Shown: positions 28,708-37,587 of the stretch, one piece after another
Position numbering within the stretch: the first letter of the stretch is position 1
Layout: each line of letters opens with the position of its first letter
Assembly: GCA_046290815.1 (NCBI GenBank)
Contig: JBKBUF010000004.1
Coordinates: 62,001 to 126,000 of the forward strand
DNA: 64,000 nt
Direction: 5' to 3'
From: JBKBUF01 sp046290815
GTDB taxonomy: Bacteria; Bacteroidota; Bacteroidia; Cytophagales; Cytophagaceae
Notes under the pieces: model-generated
Told to the model about the DNA's origin: nothing
The model's input: only the letters and a program-made list of their open reading frames with translations
The model's database searches: none
Program-made: the position numbers and the translations under genes

Positions 28708-28781
28708 TGGGCCCTGAAGGACTTGAACCTTCGACCCCCTGATTATGAGTCAGATGCTCTAACCACCTGAGCTAAGGGCCC
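28708..28781 (-). tRNA. tRNA with CAT anticodon, probably tRNA-Ile2 (lysidine-modified); elongator tRNA-Met is the alternative
   Basis: The minus strand folds as a complete cloverleaf. The acceptor stem GGGCCCT pairs with AGGGCCC, with discriminator A. The D arm contains TAGCTCAGGTGGTTAGAGC. The anticodon stem-loop CTGACTCATAATCAG carries CAT, and the T arm is GAAGG-TTCAAGT-CCTTC. CCA is not encoded. The GGGCCC acceptor and GACTCATAATC context resemble bacterial tRNA-Ile2 more than initiator or elongator Met. Decoding AUA would require TilS, which is outside the window. It is transcribed opposite to both neighbours and has its own terminator. Confidence 0.88.
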
Positions 28782-28871
28782 TTTGGATAATATTAGTTTA
28801 TCCTTGAATTTGGGAGTGCAATTTTACATATTTGCATTCATTTAGACAAACAATTTAAAGTATTATTTGAT

Positions 28872-29498
28872 TTGGATTTTTCCCGGATAAAAAACATCAT
28901 TTTTGACCTTGGAGGGGTAATTATCAATATTGATTTTCAGTATACTTATCAGGCTTTTGCCCGCCTGGCCAATACATCTCCAGAGGATATAGCCGCCAAA
29001 ATTAAACAATATCAGTTTTTCCAAAGGTATGAATCCGGGCAATTAACCGATGACCAGTTTAGAAATGAAATCCGTAAGGTGCTTGCTATCCCTGTTTCTG
29101 ATCATGAAATCGATAGCGCATGGAATGCATTGCTACTCGACATACCCGAAAAAAGAATCAGGCTTATACAGCAGCTAAAAAATAAGTATAATATATTCCT
29201 GCTCAGCAATACCAATGCTATTCATATTTATGAGGTGAATAAGATATTATTTAAGTCAACAGGAGTAAAGAAGCTGGATGACTTATTCCATAAAGCTTAT
29301 TTCTCTTATGATATTCAGTTATTGAAGCCCCATAAGGAAATTTACGATTACGTTTTAAAGGACCAAAAGATCAAAGCAGGAGAAACTATATTCCTGGATG
29401 ATAATGATGACAACATTACCGGTGCTGTCGGCGCAGGGATTCATGCCATTAAGGTGTTGAACCCGTCTAATATTTTGGAGATTTTAAAAGATGCTTAA
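28872..29498 (+). CDS. HAD-superfamily hydrolase, YihX-like phosphatase
   Basis: This 208-residue cytosolic HAD-IA hydrolase has motif I FDLGGVIINIDF with nucleophile Asp12, motif II LLSNTN (110-115), motif III Lys152 in LLKPHKEIY and motif IV FLDDNDDNI with Asp176/177. The FDLGxVI and LSNTN segments resemble E. coli YihX (alpha-D-glucose-1-phosphate phosphatase), but the substrate cannot be fixed. The start codon is TTG at 28872, chosen because no upstream ATG exists before the frame closes and the fold begins at once. The gene overlaps the following protease gene by eight bases. Confidence 0.85.
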   Translation: MDFSRIKNIIFDLGGVIINIDFQYTYQAFARLANTSPEDIAAKIKQYQFFQRYESGQLTDDQFRNEIRKVLAIPVSDHEIDSAWNALLLDIPEKRIRLIQQLKNKYNIFLLSNTNAIHIYEVNKILFKSTGVKKLDDLFHKAYFSYDIQLLKPHKEIYDYVLKDQKIKAGETIFLDDNDDNITGAVGAGIHAIKVLNPSNILEILKDA

Positions 29499-30615
29499 GG
29501 GAAAAAATAAGAGCCGGGCTATTCAGATTGCTTTATTTTTGGCAACATTGCTTTCTACCACTCTGACAGGTGCATTTCATCAGTCCGGCGATCCTTTTAA
29601 TTTTAGCAATCTCCCATCAGGATTATATTTTTCATTATCATTTTTGGCCATACTCACTATTCATGAGTTTGGTCATTATCTAACTGCACGCTATTATAAG
29701 GCTAATGTATCTTTGCCTTATTTCATCCCTTTCATACCTGTGGTGCTGGGGACTATGGGTGCATTCATAAGAATAAAAAGCAGGCTAAGATCAAAAAAAG
29801 AAATATTTGACATAGGTATTGCAGGGCCACTTGCAGGGTTTGTGGCAGCCCTTATAATTTTATATTATGGCTTTACTCATTTGCCACCTGCAGAATATAT
29901 TTACAATTATCATCCGGAATATCAGCAATATGGTTTAGATTATCCTATGTATGTTTACAAAGATGCTGAAAGGATTCAGGCGAGCCTTAAAATAGGAGAT
30001 AATCTTATTTTTCTTTTCTTCAAAAATTTTGTAGTAAGCGATCCTTCCCGCATACCTACTGATTACGAGATGATGCATTACCCATTTCTATGGGCCGGAT
30101 ATTTTGCTTTATTTTTCACTGCTCTGAATTTGCTTCCTATCGGCCAGTTGGACGGCGGACATATTTTATACGGATTGGTAGGGGCAAGACTGCAAAGAAA
30201 AATATCACCAGTTATTTTTGCCATGTTTGTTTACATAGGAGGTCTTGGTGTATTCACCATGCCCACAATTTATGAAGATTTTATCCCTGTACATAGTATG
30301 GATAATTTCTTAATCTTCACAGTAGTGTATCTTGGTTTTCTCTATATTGTTTTCTCAAGAGTATCTATTCGTCCTTTAAATAATTTTCTGATCGCTCTTG
30401 CCGTCTTTTCTGCTCAACTGGTAACAGGTCTGCTGTTCCCTGATGTAAAAGGATTTTTAGGATGGTTGATTTTCGCCGCAATAATAGGAAAATTTATAGG
30501 TATTTATCATCCTCCTGCAGAAATAGAAGAGGAGCTTGATACAAAAAGAAAGGTTCTTGGCTGGATTTCCTTTGTGGTTTTTATTCTCTGCTTTACTCCG
30601 AATCCTATTGAGTAA
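29491..30615 (+). CDS. site-2 protease family intramembrane zinc metalloprotease (M50)
   Basis: This 374-residue multi-pass membrane protein has the zinc motif HEFGH (His58, Glu59, His62) in TIHEFGHYLTARYY. The third ligand motif is LDGGH with Asp221 in LLPIGQLDGGHILYG. About seven to eight hydrophobic helices are visible. It lacks the PDZ domain of RseP and belongs to the compact plant/cyanobacterial-like group. Such proteases cut membrane-bound regulators or leftover signal peptides. It overlaps the HAD gene by eight bases. The stop lies only six bases from the stop of the convergent gene, with no room for a separate terminator. The substrate is unknown. Confidence 0.88.
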   Translation: MLKGKNKSRAIQIALFLATLLSTTLTGAFHQSGDPFNFSNLPSGLYFSLSFLAILTIHEFGHYLTARYYKANVSLPYFIPFIPVVLGTMGAFIRIKSRLRSKKEIFDIGIAGPLAGFVAALIILYYGFTHLPPAEYIYNYHPEYQQYGLDYPMYVYKDAERIQASLKIGDNLIFLFFKNFVVSDPSRIPTDYEMMHYPFLWAGYFALFFTALNLLPIGQLDGGHILYGLVGARLQRKISPVIFAMFVYIGGLGVFTMPTIYEDFIPVHSMDNFLIFTVVYLGFLYIVFSRVSIRPLNNFLIALAVFSAQLVTGLLFPDVKGFLGWLIFAAIIGKFIGIYHPPAEIEEELDTKRKVLGWISFVVFILCFTPNPIE

Positions 30616-30621
30616 CAGGTC

Positions 30622-32496
30622 TTATTTTGAAATGATAATCTTCTGAATATTTACATTGCTCTTATTTACGAGCTGTAAGAAATAAATACCTGCAGGAAAT
30701 TCATGCAATTGTATTTGATGCGAGTCTTCAAATTTGTCAAGCTGCCATTCCTGTAGAACTCTTCCGGAGATGTCATATAAAGATGCACGCTCAACCGTTC
30801 CTCTGATGTTTAACTCTCCATTTGTAGGGTTAGGAAATAAAAATTGTTTGTTTTCTGTCAGTTCTTCCTTTGGTGTGCTTAAAACAAAACCTTTATCAAA
30901 TATTGGTCTGATCATAATGCTTCCGGGAATATCAGTATCTGTTTTTTCCCATGAAGAATTGTTATGAAAAAATATATTATCTCTGTTGTCATAGTTAGTG
31001 TCATAACCAAATCCAAGATAATACAGTCTTGTCAGCTGTTGACGGAAACCGATATAAAATACAGTATCTACAATCACAGGTTTGCTGAGTTTATATTTTA
31101 CAAATTGGTTCAGCTCGGAATATTGAAGTGTTACACCTTGTTGGTGTAAAATTGTAGAAGTCCCGTTGTTTGTATTTATCTCACTATAGATTATTAATGT
31201 TAGCGGTTGATTAGTAAAATCATAAATCATACGAGGGAAGTAAACAGCTACATCAGTCAGGGTGTCCTTTAGATAGGTATTATATTTTTGAGCAAGAATT
31301 GCTCCGTTAAAATTTGATCCGATTCCCCATTCAGCTGATCCGTCATCATAAGCATAATAATCAATCATGTATGTTTTGTTGCATACACTATCATTGACCC
31401 TGTAATCAACCCCATTGACCACTCCTTCACTGGATATAATATTGACACATTGCCTGATGATTTGTGGTTCGGAAGTTTTTGGGATATTCATATTAGAAAA
31501 ATTCCATGGTGATTTCTGAGTTTGATTCTGGAAATATGATCCTCCGATGTTCAATTTTGCCAATTGATCATTTGACAGCGTTTCATGAATGTAAATATCG
31601 GTGTTGGTAGTCTTTTGCGGCCCGATTCTGTAAATATTTACTCCGGGATTAACAGCATCTTTATGCCCTCCCTTAGTTTCGGAAATATAAAAATGATTGG
31701 CCGGGATGGATTGATAGGTTTTTAAAAAAGTAGAAGGATAAGAAGAAACTGTGATATCAGGTACTTCATCATTCGCGGTTCTGTCCTTGTTTAAATAGAC
31801 ATAGTCAACATTCCAGATATCATACATCCCGGATAATCTTCCGTAATTTTCGAACCTGAATTGAAAATGCTTATAGAAAAACTGACTGCTTACTCTGACA
31901 GACTCTCTGATAAATGTGTCATTTTTAGCAATGACTTGTGAAGTAGCTACCTTAGACCACTGACGTACCCATGTTCCGTCGGGGGTTTTAAAAGTAAGTC
32001 TGAGTGAATCGGTGTAATCGGAATGTTCTCCGTTACCACCACTTTGCCAGTAAAAGCTTAAATATACAGATTCATCAGAAGGATCAATTCCGCTAAGATC
32101 GATAGGTAAGGAAGTAAGATTATCTGCCCTTCCTGTAGCTCCTCCGGCATTAGGCGCCGTTGAAGTAGAAATGGAATATGGTCTCCCGTTTTCTCTGATT
32201 CCATCGAAAGTTGCGGCATTTAAGCTGGGTGGGTTGATCGGAAAACTATTATTAATAAATGTTCCTCCGCCGGGAAACCATCTGTTGGTATCCGGATTGC
32301 CGGAGTAGTTGGAAAAATCGTCAAAAAAAGGAAGTTGTAAAGTGTCTGGAACAAAGTTTACCCTGGAACGAGCCCTTTTTTCGTCGACCCTCGAAACGTC
32401 GTATTGCAAGGGCCTGACATCCTGTCCAAAAAGATTAAAACAGCAGGAAAAAAATATTAATAAGCCTAAAAAATAATGTGATAATTTATTGTTCAT
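30622..32496 (-). CDS. secreted protein with T9SS type A sorting domain
   Basis: The start at 32496 gives a 624-residue product with a proper signal peptide (MNNKLSHYFLG to NLFGQ). A frame-open extension of 15 codons upstream would overlap the PASTA gene and spoil the signal. The mature part has a MAM/jelly-roll-like first domain (LQLPFFDDFSNYSG, then SLRLTFKTPDG), a middle domain of unknown type and a C-terminal sorting domain from FLFPNPTNGE to the end. It is a surface or secreted protein exported by the T9SS, function unknown. It begins seven bases after the PASTA gene and is probably cotranscribed with it and with the ligase. Confidence 0.8.
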   Translation of the reverse strand: MNNKLSHYFLGLLIFFSCCFNLFGQDVRPLQYDVSRVDEKRARSRVNFVPDTLQLPFFDDFSNYSGNPDTNRWFPGGGTFINNSFPINPPSLNAATFDGIRENGRPYSISTSTAPNAGGATGRADNLTSLPIDLSGIDPSDESVYLSFYWQSGGNGEHSDYTDSLRLTFKTPDGTWVRQWSKVATSQVIAKNDTFIRESVRVSSQFFYKHFQFRFENYGRLSGMYDIWNVDYVYLNKDRTANDEVPDITVSSYPSTFLKTYQSIPANHFYISETKGGHKDAVNPGVNIYRIGPQKTTNTDIYIHETLSNDQLAKLNIGGSYFQNQTQKSPWNFSNMNIPKTSEPQIIRQCVNIISSEGVVNGVDYRVNDSVCNKTYMIDYYAYDDGSAEWGIGSNFNGAILAQKYNTYLKDTLTDVAVYFPRMIYDFTNQPLTLIIYSEINTNNGTSTILHQQGVTLQYSELNQFVKYKLSKPVIVDTVFYIGFRQQLTRLYYLGFGYDTNYDNRDNIFFHNNSSWEKTDTDIPGSIMIRPIFDKGFVLSTPKEELTENKQFLFPNPTNGELNIRGTVERASLYDISGRVLQEWQLDKFEDSHQIQLHEFPAGIYFLQLVNKSNVNIQKIIISK

Positions 32497-32503
32497 GATG
32501 CTG

Positions 32504-33253
32504 TTATTGACTGTCGGACACCCATACATCAACGATGTCACCGGTTTTTATCTTGTCTCCTGCAGAAGGTTTTTGTCTAACTACAGTACCTGCAGGCTTA
32601 CCTGGTGCTGATTCTGTTTTTTCAGATACAGTAAGACCTCTTTCAGCCATTAGTACCTTTACCTCATCTATAGGCATTCCGATAATATTATCCATTACTA
32701 TCTCTTCACCGGTACCATTTCCTACATATAAAATTATGTTGCTGCCTTTGGCAATAGGGGTGCCTGGTTCAATTTTTTTACCCTGTGCAAACTGATCAAT
32801 TACAACATTGGAATATATGCTTGGTACATATTTAACCTCTTTTAAAACCAGATCGTATCCTTTTAATGTCATTTCAGCACTTTTCAGCGAAACGTCTATA
32901 AGATTCGGCATTTTTACCTTCGGAGGATTAGCGGCAGAAATGGTAATATATAATTTTCTGTTTTTCTTCACCTGAGTACCAGGTAGCGGATGTTGTGTAA
33001 GAACTGTCAGAGGTTTGGCACCTGGTGTATAGGTAGAGTCATTAATCTGATACCTCAGGTTTTGTGCTTCCAGTACATCTTCCAGTTCGGAAATGTGCTT
33101 ACCTGTGATTTCAGGAACTTCAATAGTCTCACCATGATTGGTAGTATATGGCAGGTATACAAAAAAGAACAACAGCAGTATGCCTGCGAAAAGTCCGGCA
33201 ATAATTACCAGATGGAGAATAAGGTGTTTTACTGAATTTGCTTTAAAGATCAT
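32504..33253 (-). CDS. membrane-anchored protein with three PASTA domains
   Basis: This 249-residue protein has a short cytoplasmic N-terminus and one membrane helix (about 13-33). Three consecutive PASTA domains face the periplasm (about 40-108, 110-178 and 180-249). The usual motifs are VPEITGKHISELEDVLEAQ, MPNLIDVSLKSAEMTLKG and GMPIDEVKVLMAERGL. There is no kinase or transpeptidase domain, so it is a stand-alone PASTA protein. PASTA domains bind muropeptides or unlinked peptidoglycan in other proteins. Its start codon overlaps the stop of the D-Ala-D-Ala ligase gene by one base (TGATG), which points to translational coupling and a cell-wall role. Confidence 0.88.
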   Translation of the reverse strand: MIFKANSVKHLILHLVIIAGLFAGILLLFFFVYLPYTTNHGETIEVPEITGKHISELEDVLEAQNLRYQINDSTYTPGAKPLTVLTQHPLPGTQVKKNRKLYITISAANPPKVKMPNLIDVSLKSAEMTLKGYDLVLKEVKYVPSIYSNVVIDQFAQGKKIEPGTPIAKGSNIILYVGNGTGEEIVMDNIIGMPIDEVKVLMAERGLTVSEKTESAPGKPAGTVVRQKPSAGDKIKTGDIVDVWVSDSQ

Positions 33254-35937
33254 CAGATAAGTGCTTTTCTGTTACTTCTTTCTATTCCGAATTTTAATAT
33301 GTTGTCAATGAAATCAAATGGCTTGTACCCGTTTAATGCTGTCTGATGGAAAATACAGGTAGCAGGGGTCATACCTGGTAACGAATTGATTTCAATAATA
33401 ATTGTTTCCGCTCTGTTATCATCATATATTCTTACAAACGCATCTATTCTTGCATAACCCTGAATATTCAGGATTTTAGCTACTCTTTTCAGTTCGTCTT
33501 TGACTTGTTGTGAAATATACTGTTGAGCACCGGGATCTTTAGAATACCTCGCCGGTGTAATATTTTGTCCTTCTCCCGCAAGAAATTTTTCCTCCAAAGA
33601 CAAGACATCCCCGGTTGCCAAAGTTTCAGAAGGTTCGAAAATTTCATATTCAATTTCACCATGTTCATTGAATCTGGTAAGTAATCCTCCCGTAACCTCA
33701 AGAAAATGTTTTCCGTTGTCTTTGCTGACAAGATCTTCTATAAGGAAATAATTCTTGCATGGAAACTCTTCATTGTATTTCAGATTCAGAACTCTGCCGC
33801 TTTCCGAATCTTTCTGATCCCATCCAAACATCAGCTTGGCATAGGCTGTTAACTCCTGAAGATTTTTTATTTTCTTCACGGCAGAACTGCAGCCATCGTC
33901 CGCAGGTTTGGCAATGATAGGATAGTTAAAATTGCCTTCAATTTCATTGATAAGAGAATCGTAATTTTTCTCCCAGGCCTCTTTAGAAACAAGCATATGG
34001 TTTGCAACCTTTACACCATGTTCTCGCAGTATCTTGTTGGTGTCATATTTGTTGATGGTTATTCTGGAGCTGTCCACACCTGAGCCATTGTATGGAATAT
34101 TAAATTTCTCCAGTTCTGTTTGAAGTACTCCATCTTCTCCCGGTCTTCCATGTAATGCAATAAATACTGCATCAACCATCTGTGAAAGTTCTTCATAGTT
34201 GATTTTTCTGGGAGTAAAAATGGCATTCCCTGCATATTTAGATGTGATATCTTTTGCTTCGTTGATAATCTTGCTCAGAATAGGATGTCTTTCCTGTGTA
34301 TGTATCACTTTGTCTCTGATATCATCAGCGTTATCTTTCAACATGATATTAACAGGAACCTGGAAAAGTTCATGAGAATGTTCGTTGCCTGTCAGGAATA
34401 TGGGAACCGGCTCATAATTTTTACTTGAAGCTAATTTTTCAAAAATGTTTCTACCGCTTTCCACAGAAATATGCCTTTCTGAAGAATAACCTCCCATGAT
34501 TACACCAACTCTTTTTTTCTGACTGGAAGAAGCATTTAATTTATACAGATCACTGTCAAGCTGATTTAAAAGCTTTTTTAGTGCATAAGTTTTTTTGCCG
34601 GTCTTTATTCTTTCGGATAAAGAGGTCCTGATAATATAAGTCAGGAATTGAGAAGGATTTAAGCCTATCTCTGCTGCCTGGTGGAAGAAAAATGACGATG
34701 GTAGCATTCCTGATGTGGTATTGGGATCATTAAGGAATATTTCTCCGCCCTCAGTAATGAATCCGTCAAGACGTGCATAAACATTAAAGTTTAATGCAGT
34801 GAACAAACGTTCACATTCTTTCCTTATTTGTTCTATTTGTGCCTCCGGAAGATCAATAGGTGTAACCTTTCTGCTCATTCCGGGCAGGTATTTCGATCTG
34901 TAGTCAAATACATCGTTTCCTTTTCTGATCTCAGTAGGTGGGAGAGCCACAGGTAAACCTTGTTCGTTCTGTACCACAATACAGCTGAATTCTTTTCCCC
35001 TAATGAAAGATTCAACAATGATTTCTTCCTCATTGTCTAAACTTTCAAGTGTAATTACATCCTCACTGTTCTGAAAATGATTTCTGATATATTGTAACAA
35101 ATCCTCGGGATGGTTTATCTGTTTGCCATGAACCATTACCGGCATTCCTATTCCTTCACGTATGTCTGTCAGTTCCCGTAGAAAATTCACCTGTTTTCCT
35201 TCACTCATGGCATTCCACTCATGTTTGTAGATATTCTGAAGGAAGAAACTACGATTTACTGCTTTTTCAAAAAGGAAAAGATCTTCTTTGTTTATTATTG
35301 ATATTCCTATAGATGAACCCTGGTAAGGTGCTTTCACTACAAAGGGAAATCCAAGGGTTTCTTTAAGCCTGTTAAAGATTTGACCTTTATCAGAAGTTTT
35401 TAACCAATCGAATTTTTTAAGATATGAAAATTGCGGGCCAGGAAAGCCTGCTGCCCGCATTAATGTCTTTTGAACAATCTTATTAATTCCAATGGCGGAT
35501 GGTAATATTCCTGATCCTGTATATGGTATATTCAGCCACTCAAGAATTCCCTGGATGTTGCCATCTTCTCCGTAAGGCCCATGCAAAGCAAGAAAGGCAA
35601 AATCAAAATAATTCCTGAACTGTGAAGGTTCAATTTTCTGACCAACCTGACTGATGATTTTATCCTGATCCTCTATGGAAAGTTGTCCTAAAGATTCTAT
35701 ATATACCTGAAATCCATTTGGGGAATTCGGTACCATATTAAAAGGCGGGTAGAAGTCCCTGATAGTACCTTTGTAAATAAATTGCCAGTCAAGAAGAATG
35801 AAATTCCCTATGCTGTCAACAAATACAGGAACTGCCTCAAAAAGATTTTTATTCAGATTGTCATAGACAGTTCTCCCACCGGCGAATGATATCTCTCTTT
35901 CTCTTGACTGTCCTCCGAAAAGTATTCCTATTTTCAT
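33253..35937 (-). CDS. tandem-duplicated D-alanine-D-alanine ligase
   Basis: This 894-residue protein consists of two consecutive Ddl units; normal Ddl has 300-370 residues. Unit 1 (about 1-465) starts GILFGGQSREREIS, has KAPYQGSSIGIS and ends in LNDPNTTSGM. Unit 2 (about 473-894) starts VGVIMGGYSSERHIS, has KPADDGCSSAV and ends in IIEINSLPGM. Compared with E. coli DdlB, unit 2 keeps the metal-binding Glu and Asn (EIN), while unit 1 has Asp in place of the Glu (NDPN). Unit 2 has His where the SxERE motif normally ends in Glu. It should make D-Ala-D-Ala for lipid II in the cytosol. Which unit is active, and whether the two differ in substrate, is open. It leads an operon with the PASTA gene. 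Confidence 0.85.
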   Translation of the reverse strand: MKIGILFGGQSREREISFAGGRTVYDNLNKNLFEAVPVFVDSIGNFILLDWQFIYKGTIRDFYPPFNMVPNSPNGFQVYIESLGQLSIEDQDKIISQVGQKIEPSQFRNYFDFAFLALHGPYGEDGNIQGILEWLNIPYTGSGILPSAIGINKIVQKTLMRAAGFPGPQFSYLKKFDWLKTSDKGQIFNRLKETLGFPFVVKAPYQGSSIGISIINKEDLFLFEKAVNRSFFLQNIYKHEWNAMSEGKQVNFLRELTDIREGIGMPVMVHGKQINHPEDLLQYIRNHFQNSEDVITLESLDNEEEIIVESFIRGKEFSCIVVQNEQGLPVALPPTEIRKGNDVFDYRSKYLPGMSRKVTPIDLPEAQIEQIRKECERLFTALNFNVYARLDGFITEGGEIFLNDPNTTSGMLPSSFFFHQAAEIGLNPSQFLTYIIRTSLSERIKTGKKTYALKKLLNQLDSDLYKLNASSSQKKRVGVIMGGYSSERHISVESGRNIFEKLASSKNYEPVPIFLTGNEHSHELFQVPVNIMLKDNADDIRDKVIHTQERHPILSKIINEAKDITSKYAGNAIFTPRKINYEELSQMVDAVFIALHGRPGEDGVLQTELEKFNIPYNGSGVDSSRITINKYDTNKILREHGVKVANHMLVSKEAWEKNYDSLINEIEGNFNYPIIAKPADDGCSSAVKKIKNLQELTAYAKLMFGWDQKDSESGRVLNLKYNEEFPCKNYFLIEDLVSKDNGKHFLEVTGGLLTRFNEHGEIEYEIFEPSETLATGDVLSLEEKFLAGEGQNITPARYSKDPGAQQYISQQVKDELKRVAKILNIQGYARIDAFVRIYDDNRAETIIIEINSLPGMTPATCIFHQTALNGYKPFDFIDNILKFGIERSNRKALI

Positions 35938-36064
35938 AATTTCTTTTAGCTATAAACTTAAAGCGATAGGCCATAAGCTGTAAAAAAGTTTTTAATTTAA
36001 ATAAACGTTAAATTCTAAAATCTATTTAATGAAATTGATCCAAATTTCTACTTTAAACTTTAAA

Positions 36065-36319
36065 CTAAACATTCACCGCCACCACAGCCGTAACCTGTGG
36101 AACCGCTTTTTTGATGGCTTCTTCCACACCTGCTTTAAGCGTCATGCTTGACATAGGGCAAGAACCACAAGCTCCAAGTAACTCTAATTTTACCACCATA
36201 TCATCAGTGATTTCGAGTAATCTCACATTACCTCCGTCAGCTTCCAGATAAGGACGAATACTGTCCAATGCCTGTTCTACTTTGTCGGTATACTCGCTGT
36301 TGCTTACACTTGTGCTCAT
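36065..36319 (-). CDS. NifU C-terminal-domain protein (Fe-S scaffold or carrier)
   Basis: This 84-residue protein equals the NifU/NfuA Fe-S domain alone. It shows RPYLEADGGNVRLLEI and the cluster-binding pair Cys51 and Cys54 in GACGSCPMSS. Such proteins assemble or carry [4Fe-4S] clusters. It begins 21 bases after the Mrp-type ATPase gene on the same strand, a pair commonly seen in Bacteroidota and consistent with joint work in cluster delivery. Confidence 0.9.
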   Translation of the reverse strand: MSTSVSNSEYTDKVEQALDSIRPYLEADGGNVRLLEITDDMVVKLELLGACGSCPMSSMTLKAGVEEAIKKAVPQVTAVVAVNV

Positions 36320-36340
36320 GGATATTTTGATTTAAGCTGT

Positions 36341-37438
36341 TTAGTTAACTTTTAATTCTACAGGTTTGGTTGCTTCAAGGTTGGCATTTCTGATTGCAAC
36401 CTGCTGAGCAAGTGCCTCTGCAACTTTAAAGAATGCTTCTCCTGTTATGTTGTCCTGCATAGTGACAGGTTTACCATTATCACCACTTTCTCTGATCCCC
36501 TGAACTAAAGGAATCTGTCCTAAAAATGGTACTTCGTATTTCTCGGCCAGATCCTTTCCGCCGTTTTTCCCAAAAATAAAATATTTATTGTTGGGCAATT
36601 CTTCAGGAGTAAAGTAGGCCATATTTTCAACTATGCCCAATACGGGTACATTTATCTGAGGCTGTTTGAACATCAACAAACCTTTCAATGCATCTGCCAG
36701 TGCAACTTTTTGAGGAGTGGTAACCACAACTGCACCTGTTACCGGTACATTCTGTACCAGGGTCAAATGAATATCGCTGGTGCCCGGAGGCAAATCGATT
36801 AAAAGATAATCCAGTTCTTCCCATTTGCAGTCGGTAATAAATTGCTTCAATGCAGAACTGGCCATTGGTCCCCTCCACACAATAGCATGGTCTGCCGGTG
36901 TTAAAAAGCCAATGCTCATGATTTTAATCCCATACTGCACCAATGGAATGATATAGTTTTTGCCGTTTTCCTGAATTACACTAGGTCTTTCGTCAACCAG
37001 GTCAAACATGGTAGGCATAGAAGGACCGTAAATGTCAGCATCAATAAGTCCTACTTTGGCGCCTGCTTTTGAAAGTGCTATGGCAAGATTAGCAGTAACA
37101 GTAGACTTTCCTACCCCTCCTTTGCCGGAAGAAATGGCTATAATGTTCTTAACTCCTGGTAAAACCGGCCCTGAGGTTCTGACAGATGTTACATCTGCTG
37201 TCATATCCACCGTTACATCTGCCTTAGGATCCACATGCTGGTGAATTGCATCCACGCACATTTTCCGGATCAATTCTTTAAGGGGACAGGCAGGGGTGGT
37301 TAAAACCACGGTAAATTTTACTTTTTCCCCATTCACCACTATATCCCTTATCATATTCAGGCTTACAAGATCTTTTTTAAGATCAGGCTCCTGAACAGTC
37401 GAAAGGGCTTTCAATACATCTTCCTTGCTAATAGACAT
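36341..37438 (-). CDS. Mrp/NBP35-family P-loop ATPase (Fe-S cluster carrier)
   Basis: This 365-residue cytosolic ATPase has an N-terminal MIP18/DUF59 domain (5-80, with TPACPLK and Cys51). The deviant Walker A motif GKGGVGKS spans 105-112, followed by DADIYGPSMP and LIDLPPGTSD. It is likely to transfer Fe-S clusters together with the NifU-type protein encoded next. In E. coli Mrp the segment after GIVENM contains a CxxC. Here the segment reads AYFTPEELPNNKYFIFG and has no Cys, so cluster binding must use other residues or the DUF59 Cys. The start at 37438 gives the standard N-terminus. Confidence 0.9.
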   Translation of the reverse strand: MSISKEDVLKALSTVQEPDLKKDLVSLNMIRDIVVNGEKVKFTVVLTTPACPLKELIRKMCVDAIHQHVDPKADVTVDMTADVTSVRTSGPVLPGVKNIIAISSGKGGVGKSTVTANLAIALSKAGAKVGLIDADIYGPSMPTMFDLVDERPSVIQENGKNYIIPLVQYGIKIMSIGFLTPADHAIVWRGPMASSALKQFITDCKWEELDYLLIDLPPGTSDIHLTLVQNVPVTGAVVVTTPQKVALADALKGLLMFKQPQINVPVLGIVENMAYFTPEELPNNKYFIFGKNGGKDLAEKYEVPFLGQIPLVQGIRESGDNGKPVTMQDNITGEAFFKVAEALAQQVAIRNANLEATKPVELKVN

Positions 37439-37524
37439 TATGCTAATTTCTTAATGGATTTGCTAGTGCAATATACTTAAAAAGGTCAAGAATAGTAACA
37501 CAAAAAGAGGGAGATAAGTTGGTT

Positions 37525-37587
37525 GAAATCCGAAATTCGAAATCCGAAAAACGAATATTTTATTTCGGATTTCGGATTTCGAATTTT
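37525..37587. repeat. heptanucleotide array forming a long hairpin (TTTCGGA type)
   Basis: The left arm (37525-37549) and right arm (37563-37587) are built of in-phase 7-base units (GAAATCC/GAAATTC against TTTCGGA/TTTCGAA). They are complementary over 25 bases with three mismatches, around a 13-base AT spacer. The right arm includes the stop codon of the cytochrome gene (37586-37588). It may act as that gene's terminator. Confidence 0.75.

Noticed and set aside
32497..32541. 15-codon N-terminal extension of the T9SS protein at 30.6-32.5 kb
   Set aside because: It overlaps the PASTA gene and puts a polar segment before the signal peptide. The internal ATG at 32496 gives a normal signal.
27843..35937. 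glycopeptide resistance locus (VanW plus Ddl)
   Set aside because: There is no vanH, vanX or vanRS, the two genes are 5 kb apart in different transcription units, and VanW is widespread without resistance.
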